From NCBI GenBank assembly GCA_032164245.1, contig JAVMKO010000020.1, positions 11,807,206 through 11,871,205 on the forward strand: a stretch of DNA of 64,000 bases, read 5' to 3'. Below the pieces are notes generated by a model. The model did not search any database, was not told the DNA's origin, and saw only the letters and a list, made by a program, of their open reading frames with translations. Position 1 is the stretch's first letter, and each line of letters begins with the position of its first letter. The translations under genes and the position numbers were made by a program. Source of the DNA: Sternotherus odoratus (lineage: Eukaryota; Chordata; Testudines; Kinosternidae). Shown here in pieces: positions 55,395 to 64,000 of the stretch.

Positions 55395-55842
55395 TAAAAA
55401 GAACAAGAGAACTTGTGGCGCCTTAGAGACTAACAAATTTATTTCAGCATAAAATAAGTACATAGATTTGTTAGTCTCTAAGGGCTGGTCTTCACTATGA
55501 GGGGGGGATCGACTGCAGATACGCAACTTCAGCTACATGAATCAGGTAGCTGAAGTTTGCGTATCTGCAGCCGACTTACCTGCCGTCCTCACAGCGGCAG
55601 CAGTCAGCAGCGCACTCCCCCGTCGACTCCAACTTGCACCTCCTGGCAAGCTGGAGTTCCGGAGTCGACGGGGGCGCCACGATCGATCGATTTCTCACGT
55701 CTTCACCAGACGCAAGAAATCGATCGCTAACAGATCGGTCGCTACCCGCCGATCCGGCGGGTAGTGAAGACCAGCCCTAAGGCACCACAAGTACTCCTGT
55801 ACTTTTTACGGATGTAGATGAACATGGCTGCTACTCTGAAAC
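55395..55842. mobile_element. PLE-type fold-back element, family A, split by a MITE
   Basis: Left arm 'taaaaagaacaagagaactt' to 'gagactaacaaattt'. The right arm is its inverted copy, 'gatttgttagtctct', then (after the MITE) 'ggcaccacaagtactcct' to 'cttttta'. The right side keeps a 34-nt unpaired head ending 'gctgctactctgaaac'; the left side lacks it. An exact 11-bp direct repeat ATAGTACTTTG flanks the whole unit (55384-55394 and 55843-55853), showing insertion as one piece. Confidence 0.8.
55482..55777. mobile_element. Harbinger-like MITE, perfect 16-bp TIRs
   Basis: Terminal inverted repeat GGGCTGGTCTTCACTA is perfect at both ends, and the TAA duplication (55479-55481, 55778-55780) is exact. 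296 bp, strongly CpG-rich. Three internal hairpins are visible: 'gatacgcaacttcagctac' with its complement (ending 55567), 'cccgtcgactcca' with 'ggagtcgacggg', and 'gatcgatcgatttct' with 'agaaatcgatcg'. It interrupts the right arm of the fold-back element. No transposase, so it was mobilised in trans. Confidence 0.88.
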
Positions 55843-55859
55843 ATAGTACTTTGTGTGCG

Positions 55860-55985
55860 TCTATTCCAGTTTTCTGACTTGACTGTAAGCCCTCCAGGGC
55901 GATGATTTGCTATTTGATTGTACAGTGCCTAGAACAGTGGGGCTTGGTCTTTGTTGAGACCTCTAGGTGTTCTTGTAATAGAAAT
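55860..55985 (+). repeat. L2-like SINE tail
   Basis: 'ctgtaagccctccagggcga' and 'gattgtacagtgcctagaac' are the sense L2-like tail. Confidence 0.7.
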
Positions 55986-55987
55986 AG

Positions 55988-56115
55988 ACAACAGTGATAA
56001 TCCTCACAACATCCCTATAAGGTTGGTAAGTATTATTCCACATTTTTCAGCTGGAGAAACTGAGGCACATAAATTGGGTGACTTACTCAGTGTAAGGTTG
56101 TCTCAGAGCCACCGG
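55988..56115 (-). repeat. MIR-like SINE CORE, antisense
   Basis: 'atcctcacaacatccctata', 'gctggagaaactgaggcac' and 'gggtgacttactcagtg' are the antisense CORE. It abuts a sense tail, so two elements meet tail to tail. Confidence 0.7.
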
Positions 56116-56119
56116 GCTA

Positions 56120-56595
56120 CTCTGTCCCCCATACCTGCACACACAACAACATCACTCACATGTCCATGCCAACTTTGGCTGGACAGGCACATGTTCATCT
56201 CAGCAGATGTATCCTGATAAATATATGATCATGCCTCGCTATAGACAGATGGGCATTGCACCTGTCTGAGAAAACACACATTATCCCTACCCAGTTTGAA
56301 CAGGATCATCTAGAATAAGGATTTCAGCCTCATTTGGAACCAGATCTTTTTTGAGGTTTGCAAAAATCTAGCTCATTCTTTTGAATTTAATGTTTTGTCC
56401 TGTTTTCATAGTCCCACCTGATGGATGCCAGTCAAGAACAGAAGCACCAAAATGCCATGAGAAAACCTAGTCTTATACCACTTCCATCACCTGTGCTCAG
56501 TCCCTGAAGATGCACAGAAGTATAGTAATATTCCCTTAAGGAAAAGTCCTATAGAACCAAATAGGGATGAAATCAATAGGGTTCTGTAGAACTGC
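56120..56595. other. Non-coding DNA, nothing recognised
   Basis: No gene or named repeat seen. Confidence 0.35.
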
Positions 56596-56599
56596 CCAA

Positions 56600-56720
56600 G
56601 TAGATTACAAGTTCTTCTGGGCAGGGGCTGTCTTTTATCATGTGTTTGTACATTTCTTAGCCCAGTGGCATCCTGACAATAACTGTAGACATACTGTAGA
56701 AATAATTATAACACGTAGTA
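56600..56720 (+). repeat. L2-like SINE tail
   Basis: 'gattacaagttcttctgggc', 'aggggctgtctttta' and 'tttgtacatttcttagccc' are the sense tail of the family. Confidence 0.65.
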
Positions 56721-57038
56721 ACAAATAATCAGAGTGACTCTAAAGTCCTATATAATTTAAAAGAGAATAAGGTCTTTCCTAAAGACAGTGGGTGGGGGTG
56801 GAGGGGGGAAGAGTTGAAATTTGTCTCCTAGGATTACTGCAAACCATTTGCCCAGCACTGTCTTATAGAAAAGCCCTACAGAATTTCACAGACCACTATT
56901 GCCTTTTGAAAGAGTTTTTGATGTGTCCTATAGAATTGAATACAGCGTATTGAATACAGAATAAGTTGGCTGGCTCAGATAACTTATTGCCTTCATCCCC
57001 GTGACGTGCTGTTAGGAGTTTTCTACCATGGATTTGGA

Positions 57039-57336
57039 CAAGGGTCAGCAACCTTTCAGAAGTGCTGGCCGAGTCTTCATTTATTCACTCTAATTGAAGG
57101 TTTCACATGCCAGTAATACATTAATGTTTTTAGAAGGTCTCTTTCTACAAGTCTATAATATAGAACTAAACGAGTGTTGTATGTAAAGTAAATACGTTTT
57201 TTTAAATGTTTAAGAAGCTTCATTGAAAATTAAATTAATAGGCAGAGTGCTCCAGACCAGTGGCCAGGACCCGGGCAGTGTGAGTGCCACTGAAAATCAG
57301 CTCTTTAGCACCCATGCCATAGGTTGCCTACCTCTG
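57039..57336. mobile_element. hAT-like MITE, 298 bp
   Basis: Ends CAAGGGTCAGCAACCT and (complement of the right end) CAGAGGTAGGCAACCT are inverted with few mismatches. The flanking octamers 'gatttgga' (57031-57038) and 'aattagga' (57337-57344) match at 6 of 8, fitting a diverged 8-bp hAT duplication. Internal 'gaaggtctctttctacaagt' and 'aagcttcattgaaaattaaa' match a turtle family I recall as highly repeated. Confidence 0.8.
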
Positions 57337-57391
57337 AATTAGGAGATGGACAGTAGTAACGGGCTATTGGTATGGGTGCTTAGATGACACC

Positions 57392-57516
<125 letters not shown>

Positions 57517-58045
57517 ATTGACATTTTTACATCGTTATGAAACACTGTGTAGGAGTCAACAGGATGGGACCTGCTTCTCCCTGTTCTTTGCCCCCTTGTG
57601 TTGTCACTTACACCTGGGCTGGTGATGGGGGGTGTGGGGCCTTCTGAGCGGGTACATGGTGCAGCTGCCCAGGGGGAGACGGATAAAGTGCAGCCCCAGT
57701 CATCTCTCAATCCCACCAGGCTTTCCCCATAAATACTGGAACGAGGGGGGCGGGGGCACTGCCGCCCCCCCCGGCTGAAGAGGTTCCCAGCATACCCTGG
57801 GGGATCAGTTTGGTTCAAGGACTCTCAGCACCCCCGTACCCCACACTCCTGGCTTTCCCCCACCATTGCAGCTGTGCGCCCCCCCTAAAGCAGGGAAATA
57901 AGGCCGGGTCCGGGGAGGGGGGGGGGGTCGGTGCCTGTTTCAGCCAGCGGGCGGGGGGGGGGGGGCAAGGCCCTGACAAATGCCCAGCTGTCAGCCCGGA
58001 CACAAAGCCCGGCGGCGGGGCTCCCCCCGGCGCGCAGCCGGCCCG

Positions 58046-58050
58046 CCAAT
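58046..58050 (+). promoter_or_regulatory. CCAAT box
   Basis: Forward CCAAT in a GC-rich setting, the context bound by NF-Y. It would place a start site roughly 60-100 bases downstream. Confidence 0.5.
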
Positions 58051-58109
58051 GAGCGCGGGGCGTGCGGAGCCCGGCTCCGCCTCTGCCCCCAGATGGGGCT
58101 GCGCCTGCC

Positions 58110-58229
58110 GGGGATGGAGCGGGGAGCCGCGGCCGGGCGAGGCGCCAAGTGGCCGGCAGGAGCTCGGCGGGGCTGAGCGCAGCGCGTCCATGGAGCGGGC
58201 GAGGGCGCAGGAGACCCGCGCAGCACCAG
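58110..58229 (+). other. Possible first exon
   Basis: An ATG at 58190-58192 in acceptable context ('gcgtccatgg', G at +4) opens 'MERARAQETRAAP' and meets a candidate donor CAG|GT at 58230. The donor's +5 base is C, which is weak. Without splicing the frame stops at 58257-58259. A shorter upstream frame begins at ATG 58093 and stops before 58190, acting like an upstream ORF. The exon could equally be untranslated. I cannot name the gene. The 5' border is a guess from the CCAAT spacing. Confidence 0.3.
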
Positions 58230-58484
58230 GTAGCGCAAGTCTCGGTCCCTTTCCCTAGCGCGGGGTCGGGCCCGGGAGGGGGGGTCCCAGGCCAGCGCCG
58301 CGGGACGGGGACGGGCTGCGCTCTGGGGAGCGGGGCTCCCAGCGGAGGGGGGATGCCCCGGGGGGACAGGACCCCGCAGGAGAGAGACCCCGGGGGGCAG
58401 GGAGCAGAGCCCGGCTGTCCGAGGCTGGGGCGGTTTCAGCGGGGCCGGGTACCGGAGTTTGGATCCGAAATGAGAGGGTCGTTC

Positions 58485-58850
58485 AGAGGCTGGACTTGTC
58501 CCAGGAGAGACTGGAACTGGATTTGCATCGGTAGCGGCAGGGGCGCTGGGATAATTCGTATAGTGGGGGTGCTGAGAACCAAATTGCAAACCCTGTGTGG
58601 GATGGGAACCCCTTCAAACCAGAGGGTGCGGCAGCCCCCCTCCCCCCCGCCAGCACCCCTTGTTCCAACACCTATGACAAGAGGGAAGGGGGAGCCCCAG
58701 AGGAAGAAGGAACTGATGGGAGGACAGAGAACCAAAGGGGGTAGGGATAAGATCCAGGCACTTGTGGTTAGCTCATCGCCTGGGGTTGTCTAACTCAATC
58801 CTATAGGCATCACACACAGTAAGCTGTGTCCATAGGCAGTACACAACATG
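58485..58850. other. Downstream edge of the CpG island, non-coding
   Basis: GC-rich falling to average. Purine-rich at 58670-58740. If the exon call is right this is intron 1. Confidence 0.35.
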
Positions 58851-58854
58851 CATA

Positions 58855-59165
58855 GTGCAGGCACAACATGCAGTGTTCAGCGTAACTGACATACACCTAA
58901 GTGCCCACACATCACACACAACACACAATGCAAATTACACACATAACGTGCCCAGGGCACACGCATCATGCAACACAGTGGACGGACAATGCACAATATA
59001 CAATGCACACCCATCACTGGCTGCACACCCAGCACACAGGACGCAGAAGCAACACACAACTTAACCCATGTATTGCTCCGTGTGTGTTTTCTGTACATGC
59101 TATGTCAAATCATAGTGCGCACACATAGCCTAGCTCACTGCGCCTACAGATTACAACACACATGG
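58855..59165. repeat. Degenerate CA-rich simple sequence
   Basis: Dense, irregular 'cacacaa', 'acatgca' and 'gcacacg' words without a fixed period; an old decayed (CA)n-type tract. Confidence 0.6.
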
Positions 59166-59169
59166 CTCA

Positions 59170-60905
59170 GACACAAAGAGACAGCAATCACCAAAAAAAG
59201 CCAGGTATCTCTCTTGCCCAACATCAAACTAGTAACTGTGCTGCCCAGCACAGGAACTTCAAGAAATGTGCATTGCTTAATACCAGTTTCTCAGTGAGTT
59301 CTGTCGGAATAGCACAGCCGGTTATCTCCAGCTCAGCTCCTTCCTTGGACTTGCTCTTAAGTCTTGGAAAGTTCCTTATGGGAGAAAGTGGAGGCTTGTA
59401 CGAGAGCCTCAAGGTCTAGTTTGGTTTCATTAGAGTGCAGGGGAGTTATGCATCCGGCTGTGCTAGCCTATGATGGGAATCCATGTACTGTCTGGGAAGA
59501 TAAGAGCTAGAACCGCAGTAACTGTTCCCAGCTCCCTACGACACTTAAGACAAGGACTGATCTCTTGCATAAGAAATAAGTTGCTGTGGGAAAGCAGTGG
59601 ATGAGTGGGTCGTGTTAGTGGAGAGGGAGAAGCAAACAGTGTGAGGGTGAAAGGGCTTGTTGTATGTCTCTGTAGATGTGAGTGCCTTTGTGTGGGGGGG
59701 GAGTGCATGTGCACATGTGTGTTTGTGTGTGTGTATGTTCAGTGTGTTTATTGTGGGCGGGTGGGTGTTGGGGTATCCATGGTGGTGTGTTTAGAATATG
59801 GATGCTTGTGTGAGTGTGTACATGTGAGAAACTCTTATTGGTCTGTGCGGGTGCCAGTGTTATCTTTGGGTCTAATGGGGTTTCGTATGCCAGCAATGGG
59901 AAGATCAGGGCTCCGTTTCTGCAGCCAAAAGCAGCACAGGAGGGATGCCATAGCAGAGGAATGCTCTGTGCTGTCACCCCCCACAGGTACTCTCCTCTTC
60001 CAGTGGCATCCAATATCTGGGCATCATGGATTGCAGAAGCCCAGCCTGTCACTGGCCCCTAGCAGATTAGAAGTTTGGAGGATGCCTGTGGATGTTGGGG
60101 GGTTTCGTGTGTTGGCCTTCGCTCCCTTTTGAAGTTGGCTACGTTGCGGTGTCGGTGGATTTTCTGGGCTCGTTTAGAATTTGGAGCTTTGGGTCTACGG
60201 AGTGTGTGTCTCTTTCCTAAAGGTGTGGGTACATTGGGCAAGTGTTTAAAATTTGTAACATTCAAGAGGCAGGCACAGTGCAGGCAAGTTCCGTACAAGA
60301 TTCCTGCATGCATCGCTCTGTTCATTCACCTTCATCCTGACATTAAATCAGTGGAGACTAACCCCTGTCATGTGACCAGGGTGTTTGCCTTGAGATCCCT
60401 GCTCCCCCACTTGATGCAACACTGTATTATTCTAGTCCTGAACCTCCTCACCACTTTTCCAGTGCCCCTTATTCCTGCCCTGCTGTCCCTCCTCCTGGCT
60501 GGTCCTGGATCCCTTTCAACCAGAGAGTGCCGAGACTAATTATACTTTTCTTTTCCATGGGGAAAAATAAATATCTAAGTACTAAACTGAGGCCAGCAAA
60601 CTCATTGCCTGTGTGTGACCTAAGGCCTGCTGGAACCCAACTTCTCTGAGGCAAAAAAGCAGTGCCTAATCCCATCTCTCTGAGCAAGCATGTGTTTATT
60701 CCTGTACTTAATGCGCATTGTTCAAATACAGCCAGCGAGGTTGTTTTTCTTGCTGAGTGATGTGGTGAGTAGGAGTGTGAGCAGACGTGATCTCAGTGGA
60801 GTGCACCACCTGGAACAAAAGTCCTAATGAGGCTGCACTATCTGAATTCCTGATTCTGTCACTCCAGATCCTGATTAAATACCTCACCAGAGGACAGTCT
60901 GCCAG
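59170..60905. other. Non-coding DNA with a GT-rich patch
   Basis: 59690-59830 is GT-rich simple sequence on the + strand. No gene supported in the long frames of 59605-60132 or 60075-60539. Confidence 0.4.
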
Positions 60906-61130
60906 GTTGATCTTAACACATCCACAGCCTCACACACCCCCTTGTAATCACACCCACTCTCAGTAGCACCCCCAAATCCACACAGGCACACTTGAGTGAA
61001 CCTGACATTGCACAAAGCTTCACAGTCTCATACCCACATTCATGTTAAACATAATGTTTAAAGGGGCTATTTTGACAGCATGCAAACCCTGCCATTTGGA
61101 CATCTAACCCTGCCATTGTGCATCTGTGAA

Positions 61131-61250
61131 TGCAAAATTGCTGGTGCAACGAATTCTGAGTGCAAAAAAATGACTGGTGCAATGCACTGTGGGTGCCAAA
61201 AATGTTGGTGCCATTAATTGTACATGCAAAAGTGCACCCAGAAAACACGG
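61131..61250. repeat. Degenerate minisatellite, about 31-bp period
   Basis: Units starting TGCAAAA/TGCCAAA occur at 61131, 61161, 61194 and 61225 (spacing 30, 33, 31). Each contains a GGTGC(A/C)A-like block followed by an ATT(C/G)T-like block. About four units, strongly diverged. Confidence 0.7.
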
Positions 61251-61254
61251 GGCA

Positions 61255-62745
61255 GCCACATAAAATCTGGTCTTTTGTCTCGCACACACAGTTGCACGCA
61301 CATACGTTCTCTGTCACAATCGCACGGTCTCACATCTCAGCTACACACACGCACACACTGTATTGTACCCTTCCCCCCCTGTCTGTTCACTAGTGTTGGA
61401 GATAGCCAGTTGTGCCTGTAACAGACCCAGTTCCTGATATGACACCCTCACTCAGCACTGCGGGCTACTAAATTGGTCTTAATTCACTCTGTTTCCACCC
61501 ACCACCTTAGTCATTCTTCGCTGGCTGGAAGAGTGGTGGGAGGCAAACGATTCTCACAGGAAAGAGAACTCAAAAGCTACTTCCCTTAAAAGCCCTACTG
61601 AGTGGGTTTGGGGGGGCATGAGGCTGAGCTTTCTGTTCTAGGAGTGCAGAAAACAAGGGTCTCCACTCGGGAGAACGGGGACAAAGAGGGTGTCCCAATG
61701 CCTGGCTGACTGGAGGGGAGAAAAGCAAAGGTACTCCAGGCTGGCACTCTGCTCCCGTGCTCGGGAGAATGGGCGTATGCCATAATCGGTACCCTCGCTA
61801 ACGACTGTACTAATAAAAGACCCAAAGGCCTCCCCTCAGGACGGAGCCTTTTCTCTGTGCACTTGCCCTTGCAGAGGGGAATAGATGGACGAGCAAAGGG
61901 GGCCTTCCATTGAGCCCTCCCCCAAAGTGGCTGGCTGACAGCTCCTACCAATGGGGCTGTGGAGAAGGAGCACACGGGACACCTCCAGCACTTGGGGGAA
62001 GAGTGTGAGGGGGCAGCTGCCGGAGGGTTGGCATTCACGGGGTGGAACTGGACAGAACAGACTGGCCCTGAACGGAGGCCATCTGACGTCGGGGATGAGA
62101 CTTGTTTGGTCTCTTTAGAGGCAGCGAGAGGGGAGGGAGCAGGGTGCCTGATACAGGCTGGCCCAGGCAAGGAGGGAGGTTTCTTATTTGCTGCCACACT
62201 GGTTAACAAGGCTGGAATCAGGGGTGCTGGGAACAGAGATGACCTATCCCTCCTCGAGGGCCTGTTGGCGTGTCTTGGTCACTACTCCAGGGCCCTCTCT
62301 GAAGCATTATCATATTAGTTAGAGAGGTGGATCTGACCCACCGCCCCCTGGCGAGCCCACACTTCAGTATGGTTGCAGTCCAGATCAGGGTCCACCGCCA
62401 AATGCCATGGGTTGCCCCTAGCAACACACACGGCACTCGGCAAGGGCCAGGCCCTGCTTAAATTGAAATGATCCACTCAAAGATGGAACGATGAAAGGAC
62501 ATTGGGAAGGGGCAGATGTGCCAAGGAAATGGGGTCGCCTGAGGGAATGAGAGCAGAGGTGGAGCCAGGGCAAGGTGAGGAGAAAAGAGAAGGAGGTTGG
62601 AGTGAGTTGAGGGGAAAGAGAGGTGCAGGATAGAGGGGGGTGATGGTCAGGTGACTGAGGCAGCAGGAACATGGGATGGTCCCAATAAAAGGGCTTTCGA
62701 TGGACTGGAGGGACGGGAGAGGTTAGGAGGTCAAGGGGAGTGGTG
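61255..62745. other. Non-coding DNA; CA-rich patch at 61280-61360
   Basis: The minus-strand frame 61595-62209 (204 codons) is Pro/Ser-rich with no recognisable domain and is probably chance. No repeat family named. Confidence 0.35.
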
Positions 62746-62750
62746 ACTAA

Positions 62751-63031
62751 GGATATGTCTACAATGGAGCCGGAGGTATAATGGCTCCATTAGCTCCCCT
62801 CCCCTCCCCGTTAGCTGATTGACTTAGCACACTAATTATAGTAATGTAGCCATGGCAGACGAGCAGACGAGACCAGCTCCCCACTCCAGGTATGTGCTCA
62901 GGCAGCTAGCCCCTCCCACCACTCTTTGGCTACATGGCGAGTCTTAGCATGCTTGCTGGATGAGCAGGAACACAGGTAAGTCTCCTCAGGCTGGAAATTG
63001 CCCCTTCCCACTCCAGAGTAGCCGTACTCTG
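62751..63031. mobile_element. TAA-type MITE, diverged right end
   Basis: TAA at 62748-62750 followed by 'ggatatgtctacaatggagc', the left terminus of the 50442-50676 family. The right end is probably near 'ctccagagtagccgtactc' (63011-63029), whose complement keeps part of the terminus. No intact right duplication. Confidence 0.45.
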
Positions 63032-63034
63032 AGG

Positions 63035-64000
63035 CATAGCCTGCGAGTTGAGCTATAGGGATCAAGGGACGATAAAACAGACATCAAAGCCAGGGAACAT
63101 CTCAAGAGCCTGCTAGATAACAACCCCTGAGGAGCGACGGCACTAGGGGCACTGGCTGTGACGCAGAAAAGGCCGAATCAACCTCATGGGAAGAGACACA
63201 GGGTCCCTCAGATAGTGGCTAGGAGGGCCGCTAGCTATGGCAGGGATGCAAAGCAACAGACCCGTTCGACGGCAGGACCCCCTCCTGCTCATTAACCCAC
63301 CACAAGGGCCTGAAGATTGTAGGGTGGCTGTGCATTCCGATACTCTGGTGACCCAGGTGGGGGAGAGAGTTAGAGACGGGCACATGGCTGGGTGGATGGA
63401 TGGATGGATGGATAGGGAAGGACACCTGGACAGGGAGAAGTGGGGGAGGCAATGGACTGGCCCTCTGAAGGAGGGGGGAGCTTTGGCAGTGACAATCAGC
63501 CTGGAGCTGTAACATGATTAAATCTTGCTGGGAGCATTTCTCTGCCCCATGCAAGACACCACTGGGAGCTCTGTGCTGGGTCCGTAACCCTGAAACGTCC
63601 CTGCAGGTACAGACTAGAGATCGTGCAAAGGGGTGGCGGAGCCCCAGGCAGCCGCTCAGCCTGCAGCATAACACTAGCAGCCGGGATGCTTGCTGCTGTA
63701 TTGTCCCAAGCCTCCATTGGACACTGGGCTCAAGCAGATTGAGCTAATTAACCCCAGATTGTTAGCTTCCCTCCCTCTCTCTGGGAGCCTTTTCTTGCCC
63801 TGTGAGTGAGTGGTATGGGTTGACGCTGGGTTGTGCTCTCAAAGGAGGCATTCGGGGCATGCAGAGAGGTACAATTCCCCAGGCACTAACCCCATGAGAA
63901 CTGCATGCACTGCGTGTACCTCCGCAGCTGTCAGTGGGACGGCGGATAAGCCACGCTGAGGGCTGGTGTGGATGCCACTCAAATAGACCTACTTAGGGAA
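63035..64000. other. Non-coding DNA, nothing recognised
   Basis: Apart from a short GGAT tract there is no repeat family or gene signal. The frame at 63231-63674 (minus) shows no domain. Confidence 0.35.
63394..63414. repeat. (GGAT)5 microsatellite
   Basis: About five GGAT units. Confidence 0.9.

Larger units (their letters stand above)
57885..58480 (+). promoter_or_regulatory. CpG island, probable promoter
   Basis: The only dense CpG cluster in the window outside a transposon. Many CG dinucleotides run from 57890 to about 58470, with a CCAAT box at 58046-58050 ('gcccgccaatgagcgc') and GC-box-like 'ggggcggg'/'gggcgg' words nearby. No TATA box. This layout is typical of a vertebrate TATA-less promoter. 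Direction is taken as + because the CCAAT box reads forward and an ATG with a downstream splice donor follows within 200 bases. The gene it serves would lie mainly to the right, and no later exon could be identified here. Confidence 0.65.

Noticed and set aside
57885..58589. 234-codon minus-strand frame over the CpG island
   Set aside because: Stop-poor because of GC content; Pro/Ala/Arg-rich with no domain. A minus-strand gene cannot be excluded but has no positive support.
58062..58793. 243-codon frame on the + strand in the CpG island
   Set aside because: Arg/Gly/Pro-rich composition expected of CpG-rich DNA. It overlaps an equally long minus-strand frame, and neither has a recognisable domain.
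61595..62209. 204-codon minus-strand frame
   Set aside because: No domain, no promoter or splice context, and composition typical of C-rich DNA.

Overview
The window reads as non-coding nuclear DNA of a sauropsid, most probably a turtle. This is inferred from the repeat content: CR1 LINE 3' ends, MIR/CORE-like tRNA-headed SINEs with an L2-like tail, Penelope-like retroelement (PLE) termini, many small DNA transposons with TAA/TTA or 8-bp target duplications, and an old solo LTR. I recognise these families from memory; no database search was possible. No convincing multi-exon protein-coding gene is visible. Nearly all ORFs are chance, or lie in repeats or GC-rich DNA.

Layout. 0-8 kb: MIR-like SINEs, a MITE nested in a SINE, and a TAA-flanked MITE. 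8.3-8.9 kb: a CR1 3' end with the C-terminal ORF2 remnant. 9-19 kb: mostly unique DNA with SINEs, an AT-rich hAT-like element and a PLE fragment carrying a hammerhead-ribozyme-like fold. 19-23 kb: SINEs split by MITEs and short CR1 tails. 24-32 kb: unique DNA with several AT-rich, homeodomain-site-rich blocks that look like conserved non-coding elements, best at 31.3-31.7 kb next to a G29 run. 33-34 kb: a hAT-like element nested in a long-TIR MITE. 41.6-42.3 kb: a solo LTR with a 5-bp target duplication. 43-52 kb: more MITEs and SINEs. 53.7-55.9 kb: three fold-back PLE-type insertions within about 2.1 kb, one split by a GC-rich Harbinger-like MITE. 57.0-57.3 kb: a hAT-like MITE. 57.4-57.5 kb: a long (TG)n(GA)n tract. 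57.9-58.5 kb: a CpG island with a CCAAT box and a possible first exon on the + strand, the only good sign of a gene in the window. 58.8-61.3 kb: CA/GT-rich simple DNA and a degenerate minisatellite.

The most interesting structure is the fold-back cluster. Each of the three copies is an inverted dimer in which only one arm keeps a 33-37 nt terminal extension, and each is bounded by its own short direct repeat. Each therefore appears to have inserted as a single unit. This fits the inverted pseudo-LTR plus tail arrangement reported for Penelope-like elements and may be a mobile non-autonomous form.
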